Source of the DNA: Qipengyuania xiamenensis
Lineage (GTDB): Bacteria > Pseudomonadota > Alphaproteobacteria > Sphingomonadales > Sphingomonadaceae
DNA: 64,000 bases
Assembly: GCF_019711495.1 (NCBI RefSeq)
Contig: NZ_JAIGNM010000001.1
Span: forward strand, 1,054,001 to 1,118,000
Direction of reading: 5' to 3'
The position numbers and the translations under genes were made by a program. Position 1 is the first letter of the stretch; each line of letters starts with the position of its first letter. The notes under the pieces are model-generated. The model was not told the origin of the DNA, searched no databases, and saw nothing but the letters and a program-made list of their open reading frames with translations. This document shows positions 43,641 through 51,835 of this stretch, piece after piece.

Positions 43641-46397
43641 ATGTCCACTGGCAAGCAGCTTGCAGGGCTGCTCCTGCTCTCCACCGCCCTGACCTTTCCC
43701 GCTGCCGCCATCGCGCAGAGCACCGGGGCGGAGGGGCCGCCGCCGACCGAAGAGGAAGTTCCCGACCAGGAACTGACCGATGACGTAGAAACGGCCAATG
43801 AAACCGTTCCCGGCGATGTCGCGGAAGAAGGGCAGGCCGAACCGGATATCTCGATCCCGGGCGGCACCATCGTCGTCACCGGACGCCGCACCCGCGACGT
43901 CACCCGCGCCTCGCCGCAAGTTGTCACCGTGCTCGATACGGCCAGCATCGCGCGTACCGGTGAAGGCGACATCGCCGGCGCACTGGGTCGCGTCACCGGC
44001 CTTTCGCAGCAGGGCAACGGCCTCGTCTACGTCCGCGGCCTCGGCGACCGTTATTCACTGGCGCTCCTCAACGGCCTGCCGCTCCCCTCGCCGCAGCCGC
44101 TTAGCCGCGTGGTCCCGCTCGACATCTTCCCGACCAGCGTGGTCGCATCGAGCCTAGTGCAGAAGACCTATTCGGCCAACTTCCCGGGCGAATTCGGCGG
44201 CGGTGTGATCAACCTCACCACCCGCGCGATCCCGACCGAAAGCTTCCTCACCGTCAGCGGCTCGCTCTCGGGCGACAGCGAGACCACCTTCGGCCCCGGC
44301 TACACCTATTTCGGCGGCGACTGGGACTGGACCGGTTTCGACCAGGGCCGCCGCGACGTCGGCAATTACAGTGCTCTGCAGGGCTTCTTCGACAGCGGCG
44401 CCCGCATCAATGACGATAGCGTCGATACGCGCGCCATCCTGCAGGACCTGAACGATCCGAACCTCTACCTCGTGCAGAAGATCGGCGACCTTCCGGCGAA
44501 TTTCTCCGCAGGCGTAACTGCAGGCACCTCGTTCGACGTCGGTTCCGACGGGCTGCTGGGCATCATTGCCACCGGTTCGATCAGCAACAAGTGGCGCAAC
44601 CGCTTCATCACGAAGCAGACCGCCGTGAATGCCGATCTCGATCTCGACACCGACTTCAACGAGTTCGTCACCGACAACCGCGTGCTGGTGAACAGCCTGC
44701 TCGGCTTCGGTCTCGAAATTGGTGAACACAAGTTCCGCCTCACCAACCTCTACATCCACGACACGCTCAAGCGCGCCTCGCTGGAAGAGGGAACCGACTT
44801 TCAGGACGGCGACGATTCGCTGATCCAGGACACCTCGTGGTTCGAACGCCAGCTGTTCAACAGCCAGTTCGTCGGCGAGCTCGAATTCGGCGACCTCTCG
44901 GTGGACCTTCGCGGCGGCTATGCGCAGACCAAGCGTGAAGCGCCTTTCGAATGGACCTTCGAATACGTCCGCACCAACAATGCCAACGATCCGTTCGGCG
45001 ACGTCTATCTCAACACGCTCGATCCGCAGCGTGGCGGTGCGATCGTCTCCTTCTCCGACCTCAAGGAAGACCTGTGGTACGGCGGGATCGACGTCGGCTA
45101 CATCGTGAACGACTGGCTCAATGCCACCGTCGGCTATGCCTATACCGACACCGACCGCTTCTCGACCCGCCGCGAATTCGACATTCGTGCTTCCTCGGGC
45201 TTCCCCGATGCCTTCGGCGCGTTCCGCCCTGACAACCTTCTCGGTGATGCGCTGATCGACTTTGCATTCGATCCCGACGCGCAGGCGGCAGGCGGCATCG
45301 GCCCCTATAATTTGACCATCTTCGAAACCACGCAGTCGGACCCGGCCTTTGCCGCGGCGCTGGAAATCCATGCCGCTTACGGCAAGGTCAATATCCGCCC
45401 CTTCGACACGCTCTCCATCGATGTCGGCGTGCGTTACGAGGATGCGGTCCAGTCGGTCGAGGCAGTCGAGGTCTTTGCAGAGCCTCTCGGTTCGACCAGC
45501 GGCACGCTGCTAGAGAACGATTACTGGCTGCCCGGCGGTACGCTGACCTGGGAGCTGACCGACAGCCTCCAGTTCCGCGCCAGCGCCTCGAAGACCATCG
45601 CTCGCCCGCAGTTCCGCGAACTGATCTTCCAGACCTATTTCGATCCGGAAACCAACCGCCAGTTCAACGGCAACCCGCGCCTCGTCGACAGCGAGTTGAC
45701 GAACTACGAAGCGCGTCTCGAATATTACATCGGCGGCGGCAGCCGTGCGAGCGTGGCCGGTTTCTACAAGGAAATCGAAAACCCGATCGAGGTCTTCACC
45801 AGCTTCTCGGACAACGAGATCATCAGCGGCTTCGCCAATGCCCCGAGTGCCGAGCTGTTCGGCGGCGAGGCAGAGCTGCAGTACAATTACGATCTCATGG
45901 ACCTTGGCGGCTGGTTCGACAGCCAGCAGCTCGTGTTGATCGCGAACTACACCTACACCCAGTCGGAAATCAAAGTCGGACCTGACGACATCGCCAGCGT
46001 CTTCCCCTTTGCCGACCAGCCGGCGACCAACTTCTTCGATGACGGCGTTCCGCTGACCGGCCAGTCCGACCACCTGGTGAACCTCCAGCTCGGCCTCGAG
46101 GATCTCGATCGCCTGAGCCAGTTCACCGTGCTGCTCAAATACGCCAGCGAACGTGTGACCAGCCGCGGCGCAGGCCCCCTGCCCGACATCATCGAAGAAC
46201 CGGGCCTCACGCTCGATTTCGTGGTCCGCCAGGGCTTCGAGGTGTTCGGTGACAAGGAACTGGAACTGAAATTCGAGGCCCGGAACCTGACCGGTCGCGA
46301 CCACGAGGAATTCCAGAGCAACGGCACCAACCGGATCGACATCAACAGCTACGATGTGGGCCGCAGCATTAGCCTGGGCGCATCGATCAAGTTCTGA
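43641..46397 (+). CDS. TonB-dependent receptor paired with the lipoprotein
   Basis: 918 aa. The signal peptide (MSTGKQLAGLLLLSTALTFPAAAIAQ in outline) precedes an acidic N-terminal extension (about 27-75, EEEVPDQELTDDVETANETV) that is unlike most receptors. The plug follows (VVTVLDTASIARTGEGDIAGAL, then YVRGLGDRYSLALLNGLPLP near 125-145, FGGGVINLTTRAIPTE near 190). The barrel ends with the aromatic LGASIKF. The ATG at 43641 has GAGGGGG upstream. No TonB box is certain by eye; the VVTGRRTRD segment is the best candidate. Confidence 0.92.
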   Translation: MSTGKQLAGLLLLSTALTFPAAAIAQSTGAEGPPPTEEEVPDQELTDDVETANETVPGDVAEEGQAEPDISIPGGTIVVTGRRTRDVTRASPQVVTVLDTASIARTGEGDIAGALGRVTGLSQQGNGLVYVRGLGDRYSLALLNGLPLPSPQPLSRVVPLDIFPTSVVASSLVQKTYSANFPGEFGGGVINLTTRAIPTESFLTVSGSLSGDSETTFGPGYTYFGGDWDWTGFDQGRRDVGNYSALQGFFDSGARINDDSVDTRAILQDLNDPNLYLVQKIGDLPANFSAGVTAGTSFDVGSDGLLGIIATGSISNKWRNRFITKQTAVNADLDLDTDFNEFVTDNRVLVNSLLGFGLEIGEHKFRLTNLYIHDTLKRASLEEGTDFQDGDDSLIQDTSWFERQLFNSQFVGELEFGDLSVDLRGGYAQTKREAPFEWTFEYVRTNNANDPFGDVYLNTLDPQRGGAIVSFSDLKEDLWYGGIDVGYIVNDWLNATVGYAYTDTDRFSTRREFDIRASSGFPDAFGAFRPDNLLGDALIDFAFDPDAQAAGGIGPYNLTIFETTQSDPAFAAALEIHAAYGKVNIRPFDTLSIDVGVRYEDAVQSVEAVEVFAEPLGSTSGTLLENDYWLPGGTLTWELTDSLQFRASASKTIARPQFRELIFQTYFDPETNRQFNGNPRLVDSELTNYEARLEYYIGGGSRASVAGFYKEIENPIEVFTSFSDNEIISGFANAPSAELFGGEAELQYNYDLMDLGGWFDSQQLVLIANYTYTQSEIKVGPDDIASVFPFADQPATNFFDDGVPLTGQSDHLVNLQLGLEDLDRLSQFTVLLKYASERVTSRGAGPLPDIIEEPGLTLDFVVRQGFEVFGDKELELKFEARNLTGRDHEEFQSNGTNRIDINSYDVGRSISLGASIKF

Positions 46398-46420
46398 GGA
46401 ACCCTCCTCGGACGACTAAA

Positions 46421-46454
46421 GGGGGCCGCTTCAGCAAGAAGCGGCCCCTTTTTT
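46421..46454 (+). terminator. Rho-independent terminator after the TonB receptor
   Basis: An 11-bp stem, ggggccgcttc (46422-46432) and gaagcggcccc (46438-46448), with a 5-base loop and TTTTTT at 46449-46454. Confidence 0.93.
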
Positions 46455-46471
46455 GTGCTCAGTTCAGAAAG

Positions 46472-47146
46472 TCAGTGGCTGTCGTAGACGTAGCCGAGCG
46501 AGCGCACGGTCCGGATTGGTTCGCCGGCCCCGACATTGCGCAAGGCGCGACGCAGGCGTCCGATCCACACATCGACGGTGCGTTCGTCGATCGGCGGATC
46601 CTGCTTGCCCAAACCGTCGATCAGCTCGTTGCGACTGAGCACGCGGTCCGCGTTTTCGGCGAAGAAACGCAGCAAGCGGAATTCATTGGGCCGCAGCGTG
46701 ATGGGCTTGTCGTCCCAACGCGCCTGCAGGGCTGGCAAATCGATCTCGAGATCGCCCAGCTTGAAGGGCCTCGATCCGACCTGCGCGATACGGCCTGTGC
46801 CGAGCGCAAGGACGCGGTCGAGAACAAGTGTACGATCGACCGGGCCGACCACGTAATCGTCTGCACCGGCAGCCAGTGCGCGCCGCTTGTCTTCGGCATC
46901 GCAGCTTTCGAGGACCATGGTGACATGCGCGTCCGTTGTCCGCGGATCGGCGCGCAAACGACGGCACATCTCGAGGCCCGACAGGTCGTCGAGGACCCAG
47001 TCCACGAATGCGCAGACGGATCCTTCGATCAGGCGCTGCGGTCCTGCCGAAGTGAGGTGGCCGAATGTATAGCGCACCTCGCCATTGTCGAAGTCGTCGA
47101 ATGCGTCGACCTCTTCGGCAGTCATCAGAATATTGATCACGGCCAC
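46472..47146 (-). CDS. OmpR/PhoB-type response regulator with a degenerate receiver
   Basis: 224 aa. The C-terminal winged helix (about 128-222) is clear: ITLRPNEFRLLRFFAEN, SRNELIDGLG, and the recognition helix ERTVDVWIGRLRRAL with the wing IRTVRSLGYVYDS. The receiver half (1-115) keeps an Asp in the phosphorylation position (Asp49 in FVDWVLDD), but the N-terminal acidic pair is absent (ILMTAEEV). The conserved Lys before Pro is Gly101 (DYVVGPVD instead of KPF). It may act without phosphotransfer. It stands between the lipoprotein/TonB pair and the oxidoreductase operon; its upstream region carries Pho-box-like repeats. Confidence 0.85.
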   Translation of the reverse strand: MAVINILMTAEEVDAFDDFDNGEVRYTFGHLTSAGPQRLIEGSVCAFVDWVLDDLSGLEMCRRLRADPRTTDAHVTMVLESCDAEDKRRALAAGADDYVVGPVDRTLVLDRVLALGTGRIAQVGSRPFKLGDLEIDLPALQARWDDKPITLRPNEFRLLRFFAENADRVLSRNELIDGLGKQDPPIDERTVDVWIGRLRRALRNVGAGEPIRTVRSLGYVYDSH

Positions 47147-47192
47147 GCCTGTGTCCTTGTCCCCTGTTACAGGAGCAGCGTTGGCCTATTCA

Positions 47193-47210
47193 TGTGACTG
47201 GTTTGTGACC
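47193..47210 (-). promoter_or_regulatory. Pho-box-like direct repeat upstream of the response regulator gene
   Basis: On the minus strand GGTCACAAACCAGTCACA (47210-47193) contains GTCACA twice at an exact 11-base distance, the spacing of PhoB-type half-sites, 47 bases before the start codon. Autoregulation is a natural reading but is not shown. Confidence 0.5.
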
Positions 47211-47239
47211 CTCTCGCGGGCTTTGTAATACTCCGAAGT

Positions 47240-48262
47240 TCAGCCGTTTTTCAGCGTCACCTTGCCGAACGACGGAGCTGTGGAGACAACGCCGACAGGC
47301 TTCTTGGGAAGGTAGGGTTTTTCGAGCCGTTCGACCTCTTCGTCGGTCAGGTCGAGCGACATCGCATCGACCGCCGCACCGATGTGTCCGGGCTTGGTCG
47401 CTCCGATAATCGGGGCGGTAATGCCCTTGGCGAAATGCCACGCCAGCGCAACGGTTGCACGGGACGTACCGCGCTCTTCTGCAATCGCCCCGACTGCCTC
47501 GATCACTTCGCGATCGGCATCGACATTCTGCGTGTATAGCGTCTTGCCGAAACCATCCGTCTCGCTGCGAACCGTGCTTTCATCCCATGCGCGGGCGAGC
47601 TTTCCGCGGGCGAGCGGCGACCAGGGAATGATCGCAACGCCCTGGTCTTCGCAGAGCGGGATCATCTCGCGTTCTTCTTCGCGGTAAAGCAGGTTCACGT
47701 GGTTCTGCATCGAGATGAAAGACGTCCATCCCATGCTGCGCGCCACTTCCTGCGCCTTGGCGAACTGCCACGCGGCCATGGAGGATGCGCCTATGTAGCG
47801 CGCCTTGCCGGACTTCACGATGTCATGAAGCGCCTCAATCGTCTCTTCGATCGGGGTCGAGGGATCCCAGCGGTGAATCTGGAACAGGTCGACATAATCC
47901 ATCTTGAGACGGCCGAGGCTGTCGTCGATCGCCTGGAACAGGCTCTTTCTCGAATTACCTCCCGCATTGGGCGTATTGCGCCATGGCAGGAAAGCCTTGG
48001 TGGCGAGCACGATCTCGTCGCGATGTGTGAATTCGGGCAGCAGCTTGCCGACGACTTCTTCCGAAGCCCCTTTCGAATACATGTTGGCGGTGTCGAAGAA
48101 GTTGATACCCGCCTCGACAGCCTCGCGGATGAAGGGACGGCTTTCGTCTTCGCCCAGCACCCAGTCGCCATGCCAGCCCCTGGTCGTATCGCCATAGCTC
48201 ATGCAGCCGAGGCACAGGCGCGATACCTTGAGGCCGCTGGGTCCTAAGTTGACGTATTCCAC
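47240..48262 (-). CDS. Aldo/keto reductase
   Basis: A 340-aa NADPH-dependent carbonyl reductase with a TIM barrel. The N-terminal pattern RLCLGCMSYGD, the catalytic Asp/Tyr motif FFDTANMYSKGASEE near 55-70 (Tyr is the acid/base) and WHGAIRP-type residues are visible. The active-site Lys sits in LATKAFLPW near 87, and the NADPH-binding C-terminal region has IIPWSPLARGKLAR near 220. It is related to the YajO/IolS branch. It ends the leftward six-gene run after the halogenase; spacing to the SDR gene is only 4 bases. Confidence 0.88.
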   Translation of the reverse strand: MEYVNLGPSGLKVSRLCLGCMSYGDTTRGWHGDWVLGEDESRPFIREAVEAGINFFDTANMYSKGASEEVVGKLLPEFTHRDEIVLATKAFLPWRNTPNAGGNSRKSLFQAIDDSLGRLKMDYVDLFQIHRWDPSTPIEETIEALHDIVKSGKARYIGASSMAAWQFAKAQEVARSMGWTSFISMQNHVNLLYREEEREMIPLCEDQGVAIIPWSPLARGKLARAWDESTVRSETDGFGKTLYTQNVDADREVIEAVGAIAEERGTSRATVALAWHFAKGITAPIIGATKPGHIGAAVDAMSLDLTDEEVERLEKPYLPKKPVGVVSTAPSFGKVTLKNG

Positions 48263-48266
48263 CGCC

Positions 48267-48998
48267 TCAGTTCCCCACGCTCAGGCCGCCGTCGACGCTG
48301 ATCGTCTGACCGACGACGAAGTCGGCAAGCGGCGAGGCAAGGAACAGCGCAGCCCCTGCCATGTCCTCTGGCAGGCCCAGCCGTCCGCGCGGCGTGGCAG
48401 CGATGGTCTGCTTCTGGAACTTCTCGTCCTTCAGGAACACGTCATTGATTTTGGTATGGACGTAGCCCGGGGCGATGCCATTCACCCTGATGCCTTCCGC
48501 GCCGAAGGCAACGCCGAGGGACTTCACCATGCTGATCGCGCCCGCCTTGCTCGCACCATAGGCCGGGTTGCCGATAAGGCCGCGATAGCCGCCGATCGAG
48601 CTCACGATAATCAGTGAACCGCCGGTATCCGCCAACTTCTGGCGCGTCGCATTCGCGCAGTCGAGCAGGCTGTCGAGATTGACCTCCATCACCGCGTCCC
48701 AGCCCTCGCGGGTGAACTCTTCGCGGCCATAGCGCGCAATGCCCTGACACAGCACCACCACGTCGAGCGTATCGGGCCAGTCGAAAGCATCGACCGCGTC
48801 GCGGTCCGACACATCGAGCGAGTGGAAGGAAAGGCCTTCCATATCGCTATCGGGATAGTCCTCGGCAGAGCCGCGTGTACCCGTCACGTGGACGGTCGAA
48901 CCAGCCTTGCGGAACCCCTGCGCGATGCCGTTCCCGATCCCGCTCGTGCCCCCCACCACGAGGACGGTCTTGCCGGAATAATCGAGCGGATCGGTCAT
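48267..48998 (-). CDS. Short-chain dehydrogenase/reductase
   Basis: 243 aa, classical SDR. The NAD(P)-binding TGxxxGIG appears as VVGGTSGIGNGIA near 14-27 and the catalytic Ser in IIVSSIGG near 130. The active-site Y-x-x-x-K is YGASKAG near 147, with the PGYVHTKI segment after it. The substrate is unknown; it sits between an acyl-CoA dehydrogenase and an aldo/keto reductase, so a catabolic carbonyl/alcohol step is plausible. Confidence 0.9.
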   Translation of the reverse strand: MTDPLDYSGKTVLVVGGTSGIGNGIAQGFRKAGSTVHVTGTRGSAEDYPDSDMEGLSFHSLDVSDRDAVDAFDWPDTLDVVVLCQGIARYGREEFTREGWDAVMEVNLDSLLDCANATRQKLADTGGSLIIVSSIGGYRGLIGNPAYGASKAGAISMVKSLGVAFGAEGIRVNGIAPGYVHTKINDVFLKDEKFQKQTIAATPRGRLGLPEDMAGAALFLASPLADFVVGQTISVDGGLSVGN

Positions 48999-49008
48999 AA
49001 TACTCTCC

Positions 49009-50151
49009 TCAGATTGAGCGGCTGACGACTTCTTTCATGATCTCGTTCGTGCCGCCGTAGATGCGCTGGACGCGGGCATCGCGCCAAAGCCGCGCGATGG
49101 GATATTCGTTCATGTACCCCGCACCGCCATGCAACTGGAGCGCGGCGTCGCAGCACTCCCACTGAAGGTCGGTGTGCCAGAGCTTGGCAGCGCTGGCCTC
49201 GTCCGTGGTCAGTTCGCCCTTCAAGTGACGCTGGATCGCCCAGTCGAGATGCGCCCAGCCGACCTGCAGCTTGGCGGCAAGATCGGCGAGCGTGAACTTG
49301 GTGTTCTGGAACTCGAATACGGTCTTGCCGAAAGCCTTGCGGTCCTTGGTGAAATTCACCGCCTCGTCGAAAGCACGCTGCGCCCCGGCCTGCGCACCGA
49401 CGGCAATCGACAGGCGCTCCTGCGGCAATTCTTCCATCAGGTGGATGAAGCCACGCCCTTCGCCGCCCAGCAGGTTCTCCTTAGGCACGCGGCAGTCATT
49501 GAAGAACAACTCCGACGTATCGGCGGCGTGCTGGCCGATCTTGTCGAGATTGCGCCCGCGCTCGAAGCCCGGAGTGCCTGCATCGACGAGGATCAGCGAT
49601 GTACCTTTCGCACCTTGCGATGGATCAGTCTTGCAGACCACGATCACGCAATCGGCATTCTGCCCGTTGGTGATGTAAGTCTTCGAGCCGTTGATGACCC
49701 ATTCGTCACCATCGAGCTTCGCCGTTGTGCGCACGCCCTGCAGGTCCGAGCCTGCGCCCGGTTCGGTCATGGCAATTGCGGTGATGATGTCGCCCGACAC
49801 CATGCCCGGCAAATACTTCTGCTTCTGCTCTTCGGTGCCGAGGCGTTCGAAGTAGTTGACCGTGATGTCGTTCTGCAGGGTGAAGCCGGCAGACGAGCCC
49901 ATGTAGCTGAGTTCCTCGGCAATCACGCAGTTGAAGCCGAAGTCGAGGCCCAAGCCGCCGTTCTCCTCGGCAACGGTCGGGCAGAGCATGCCCGCTTCGC
50001 CGAGCGCCTTCCACGCCTCGCGCCCGACGATGCCCTCTTCCTCGTGCTTGTCGAGATAGGGGACCATGTGTTCGGCAAAGACCTTGCGCACCGTGTCGCG
50101 GAAAGCCTCGTGGTCATCGTTATAGGCGAAGCGCTTGCTTGTATCGAGCAT
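49009..50151 (-). CDS. Acyl-CoA dehydrogenase
   Basis: 380 aa, FAD-dependent. Family signatures are AMTEPGAGSDLQGVRTTAK near 128 and the C-terminal QLHGGAGYMNEYPIARLWRD near 332-351, followed by RIYGGTNEIMKEVVSR. The terminal motif has the YGGTNEIM form rather than YEGT, which suggests the catalytic base lies on the other helix, as in isovaleryl- or long-chain enzymes. The start MLDTSKRFAYNDDHEAF at 50151 was chosen; the longer frame is non-coding. It is 14 bases after the nitronate monooxygenase-like gene. Confidence 0.92.
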   Translation of the reverse strand: MLDTSKRFAYNDDHEAFRDTVRKVFAEHMVPYLDKHEEEGIVGREAWKALGEAGMLCPTVAEENGGLGLDFGFNCVIAEELSYMGSSAGFTLQNDITVNYFERLGTEEQKQKYLPGMVSGDIITAIAMTEPGAGSDLQGVRTTAKLDGDEWVINGSKTYITNGQNADCVIVVCKTDPSQGAKGTSLILVDAGTPGFERGRNLDKIGQHAADTSELFFNDCRVPKENLLGGEGRGFIHLMEELPQERLSIAVGAQAGAQRAFDEAVNFTKDRKAFGKTVFEFQNTKFTLADLAAKLQVGWAHLDWAIQRHLKGELTTDEASAAKLWHTDLQWECCDAALQLHGGAGYMNEYPIARLWRDARVQRIYGGTNEIMKEVVSRSI

Positions 50152-50165
50152 CGGTGGCGGCTCCC

Positions 50166-51143
50166 TCAGGCTTTCTGCATGCCGGCAAGGCGCTGGGTGA
50201 TGATTTCCTCCGCCTGAGCCATGATCCTGTCGATCAGTTCCTGGCAGGTCGGGATATCGTTGATGAGGCCTGCCACCATGCCGCAAGACCATGCGCCTGC
50301 ATCCATATCGCCTTCGGTCATGATGCGCGGATAGACGCCTGCGACCTGTTCGATGATGTCTTCGAACTTGAGGTCGTCGCCCTTGTCCTTCTCGATCTTG
50401 AGCAGTTCCTCGACCGCGTCATTGGTCATTACGCGCTCGGTATTGCGCAGCGGGCGCATGACGAGGCGGGTGTCGAGTTCGGAAGCCGCGACGATGGCCT
50501 TCTTCACGTTCTCGTGAACCGGCGCTTCCTTTGTCGCGATGAAGCGCGTGCCCATGTTCATGCCGTCCGCACCCATGGCGAGCGATGCCACGAGGCTCCG
50601 CCCGTCGGCCATGCCGCCGCTGGCGACGAAGGGGATTTCCAGCTCGTCCGCAGCGCGCGGGAGCAGGATCATGTTCGGAATATCGTCCTCGCCCGGGTGA
50701 CCGCCGCATTCGAAGCCATCGACCGAGACCGCGTCGCAGCCGATCGACTGCGCCTTCAGGCTGTGGCGAACGCTGGTGCACTTGTGGATCACCTTGACGC
50801 CCGCATCCTTGAAGAAGGGCATGACCTGCGCCGGGTTGTTGCCCGCAGTCTCGACGATTTTCACGCCGCCTTCGATGATGGTGCGCACGAGGCCCGGGTA
50901 ATCGGGCGCATTGACTGTGGGCAGGAAGGTGAGGTTCACGCCGAAGGGCTTGTCGGTCATGTCCTTGCAGCGCGCGATCTCGTTGGCGAGCTTTTCGGGC
51001 GTGCCCTGCGTGAGGCCGGTGATGATGCCGAGTCCGCCCGCATTGGATACCGCTGCCGCCATTTCCGCAAAGCCGACATAGTGCATGCCGCCCTGGATGA
51101 TCGGGTGCTTGATGCCGAACATTTCGGTGATGCGGGTTTTCAT
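50166..51143 (-). CDS. Nitronate monooxygenase family flavoprotein
   Basis: A 325-aa FMN-binding TIM-barrel protein. The FMN-phosphate loop and the NMO/FabK signature are visible: HPIIQGGMHYVGFAEMAAAV near 13-32, then NAGGLGIITG near 34-43, VDGFECGGHPGEDD near 137-150, and VASGGMADGRSLVASLAMGADGM in outline near 173-195. It may oxidise nitronates or act as a related enoyl reductase; the sequence alone does not decide. The start MKTRITEMFG at 51143 was chosen. Confidence 0.88.
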   Translation of the reverse strand: MKTRITEMFGIKHPIIQGGMHYVGFAEMAAAVSNAGGLGIITGLTQGTPEKLANEIARCKDMTDKPFGVNLTFLPTVNAPDYPGLVRTIIEGGVKIVETAGNNPAQVMPFFKDAGVKVIHKCTSVRHSLKAQSIGCDAVSVDGFECGGHPGEDDIPNMILLPRAADELEIPFVASGGMADGRSLVASLAMGADGMNMGTRFIATKEAPVHENVKKAIVAASELDTRLVMRPLRNTERVMTNDAVEELLKIEKDKGDDLKFEDIIEQVAGVYPRIMTEGDMDAGAWSCGMVAGLINDIPTCQELIDRIMAQAEEIITQRLAGMQKA

Positions 51144-51203
51144 GGGGCCTCTCCTCAAGTCTGATTGCGTTTTGCAACCGGTATCGGGGGGAGAGGGGAG
51201 AGT

Positions 51204-51794
51204 CTAGCGCTTCGCGACCCGCTCCAGCGCCTCGAGCAACTGCTGCCCCCGTTCCGTAAGGGAAAGCTTTTCGCCCGCTTCTTCGGCCAGTCCTTCGCGC
51301 TCCAGATCGGCGCCGGTCGGTGCGCGCATGATGCGACCGTACTGGCCGCCGTGGTAGATCAGCGGCTCTGCCTCGCGCCGGTCGAAATCGATGACCTCGC
51401 CGAGGAAGATGGCGTGATCGCCGCCCTCGTATTCGAAGCGCGCGCGGCAACCGAAGCGCGCAGCACAGCCTTCGATAAGCGGAGCGCCCTCGGGGCCGTC
51501 GGCCAATGCAAGACCATCGAACTTGTCGACACCGGGCGTGGCAAAACGGTCGGACATCGGCTGCTGATCGGCAGCAAGCACGTGGACCGCCCAGTTCTCC
51601 GCATCGCGGAAGACCGGGAGGCTGCCGGAATGAAGCGACAGGCTCCACAGCACCATCGGCGGATCCAGGCTGACCGAATTGAAGCTGTTTGCGGTAAGGC
51701 CCACCGGCGCGCCCGACGCATCGCGCGCGGTGACGATGGTCACGCCGGTGGCGAATGAGCCGAGCGCGTTGCGGAAAGCGAGGGGATCGAACAT
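51204..51794 (-). CDS. Flavin reductase family protein
   Basis: 196 aa. FRNALGSFATGVTIVTARD near residues 7-25 and VGLTANSFNSVSLDPPMVLWSLS in outline near 31-53 are the flavin reductase domain start. Its middle part carries FAGEVxxF-type strands (HAIFLGEVIDF near 135). The last 25 residues (KLSLTERGQQLLEALERVAK) look like a winged-helix fragment, an unusual tail. It stands 41 bases downstream of the flavin-dependent halogenase and could supply it with reduced FAD; this is inference from position. Confidence 0.85.
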   Translation of the reverse strand: MFDPLAFRNALGSFATGVTIVTARDASGAPVGLTANSFNSVSLDPPMVLWSLSLHSGSLPVFRDAENWAVHVLAADQQPMSDRFATPGVDKFDGLALADGPEGAPLIEGCAARFGCRARFEYEGGDHAIFLGEVIDFDRREAEPLIYHGGQYGRIMRAPTGADLEREGLAEEAGEKLSLTERGQQLLEALERVAKR

Positions 51795-51835
51795 CTTCGC
51801 AGTCCGCTAGAACGCCTGTGTGCGAAGGGCAAGCG

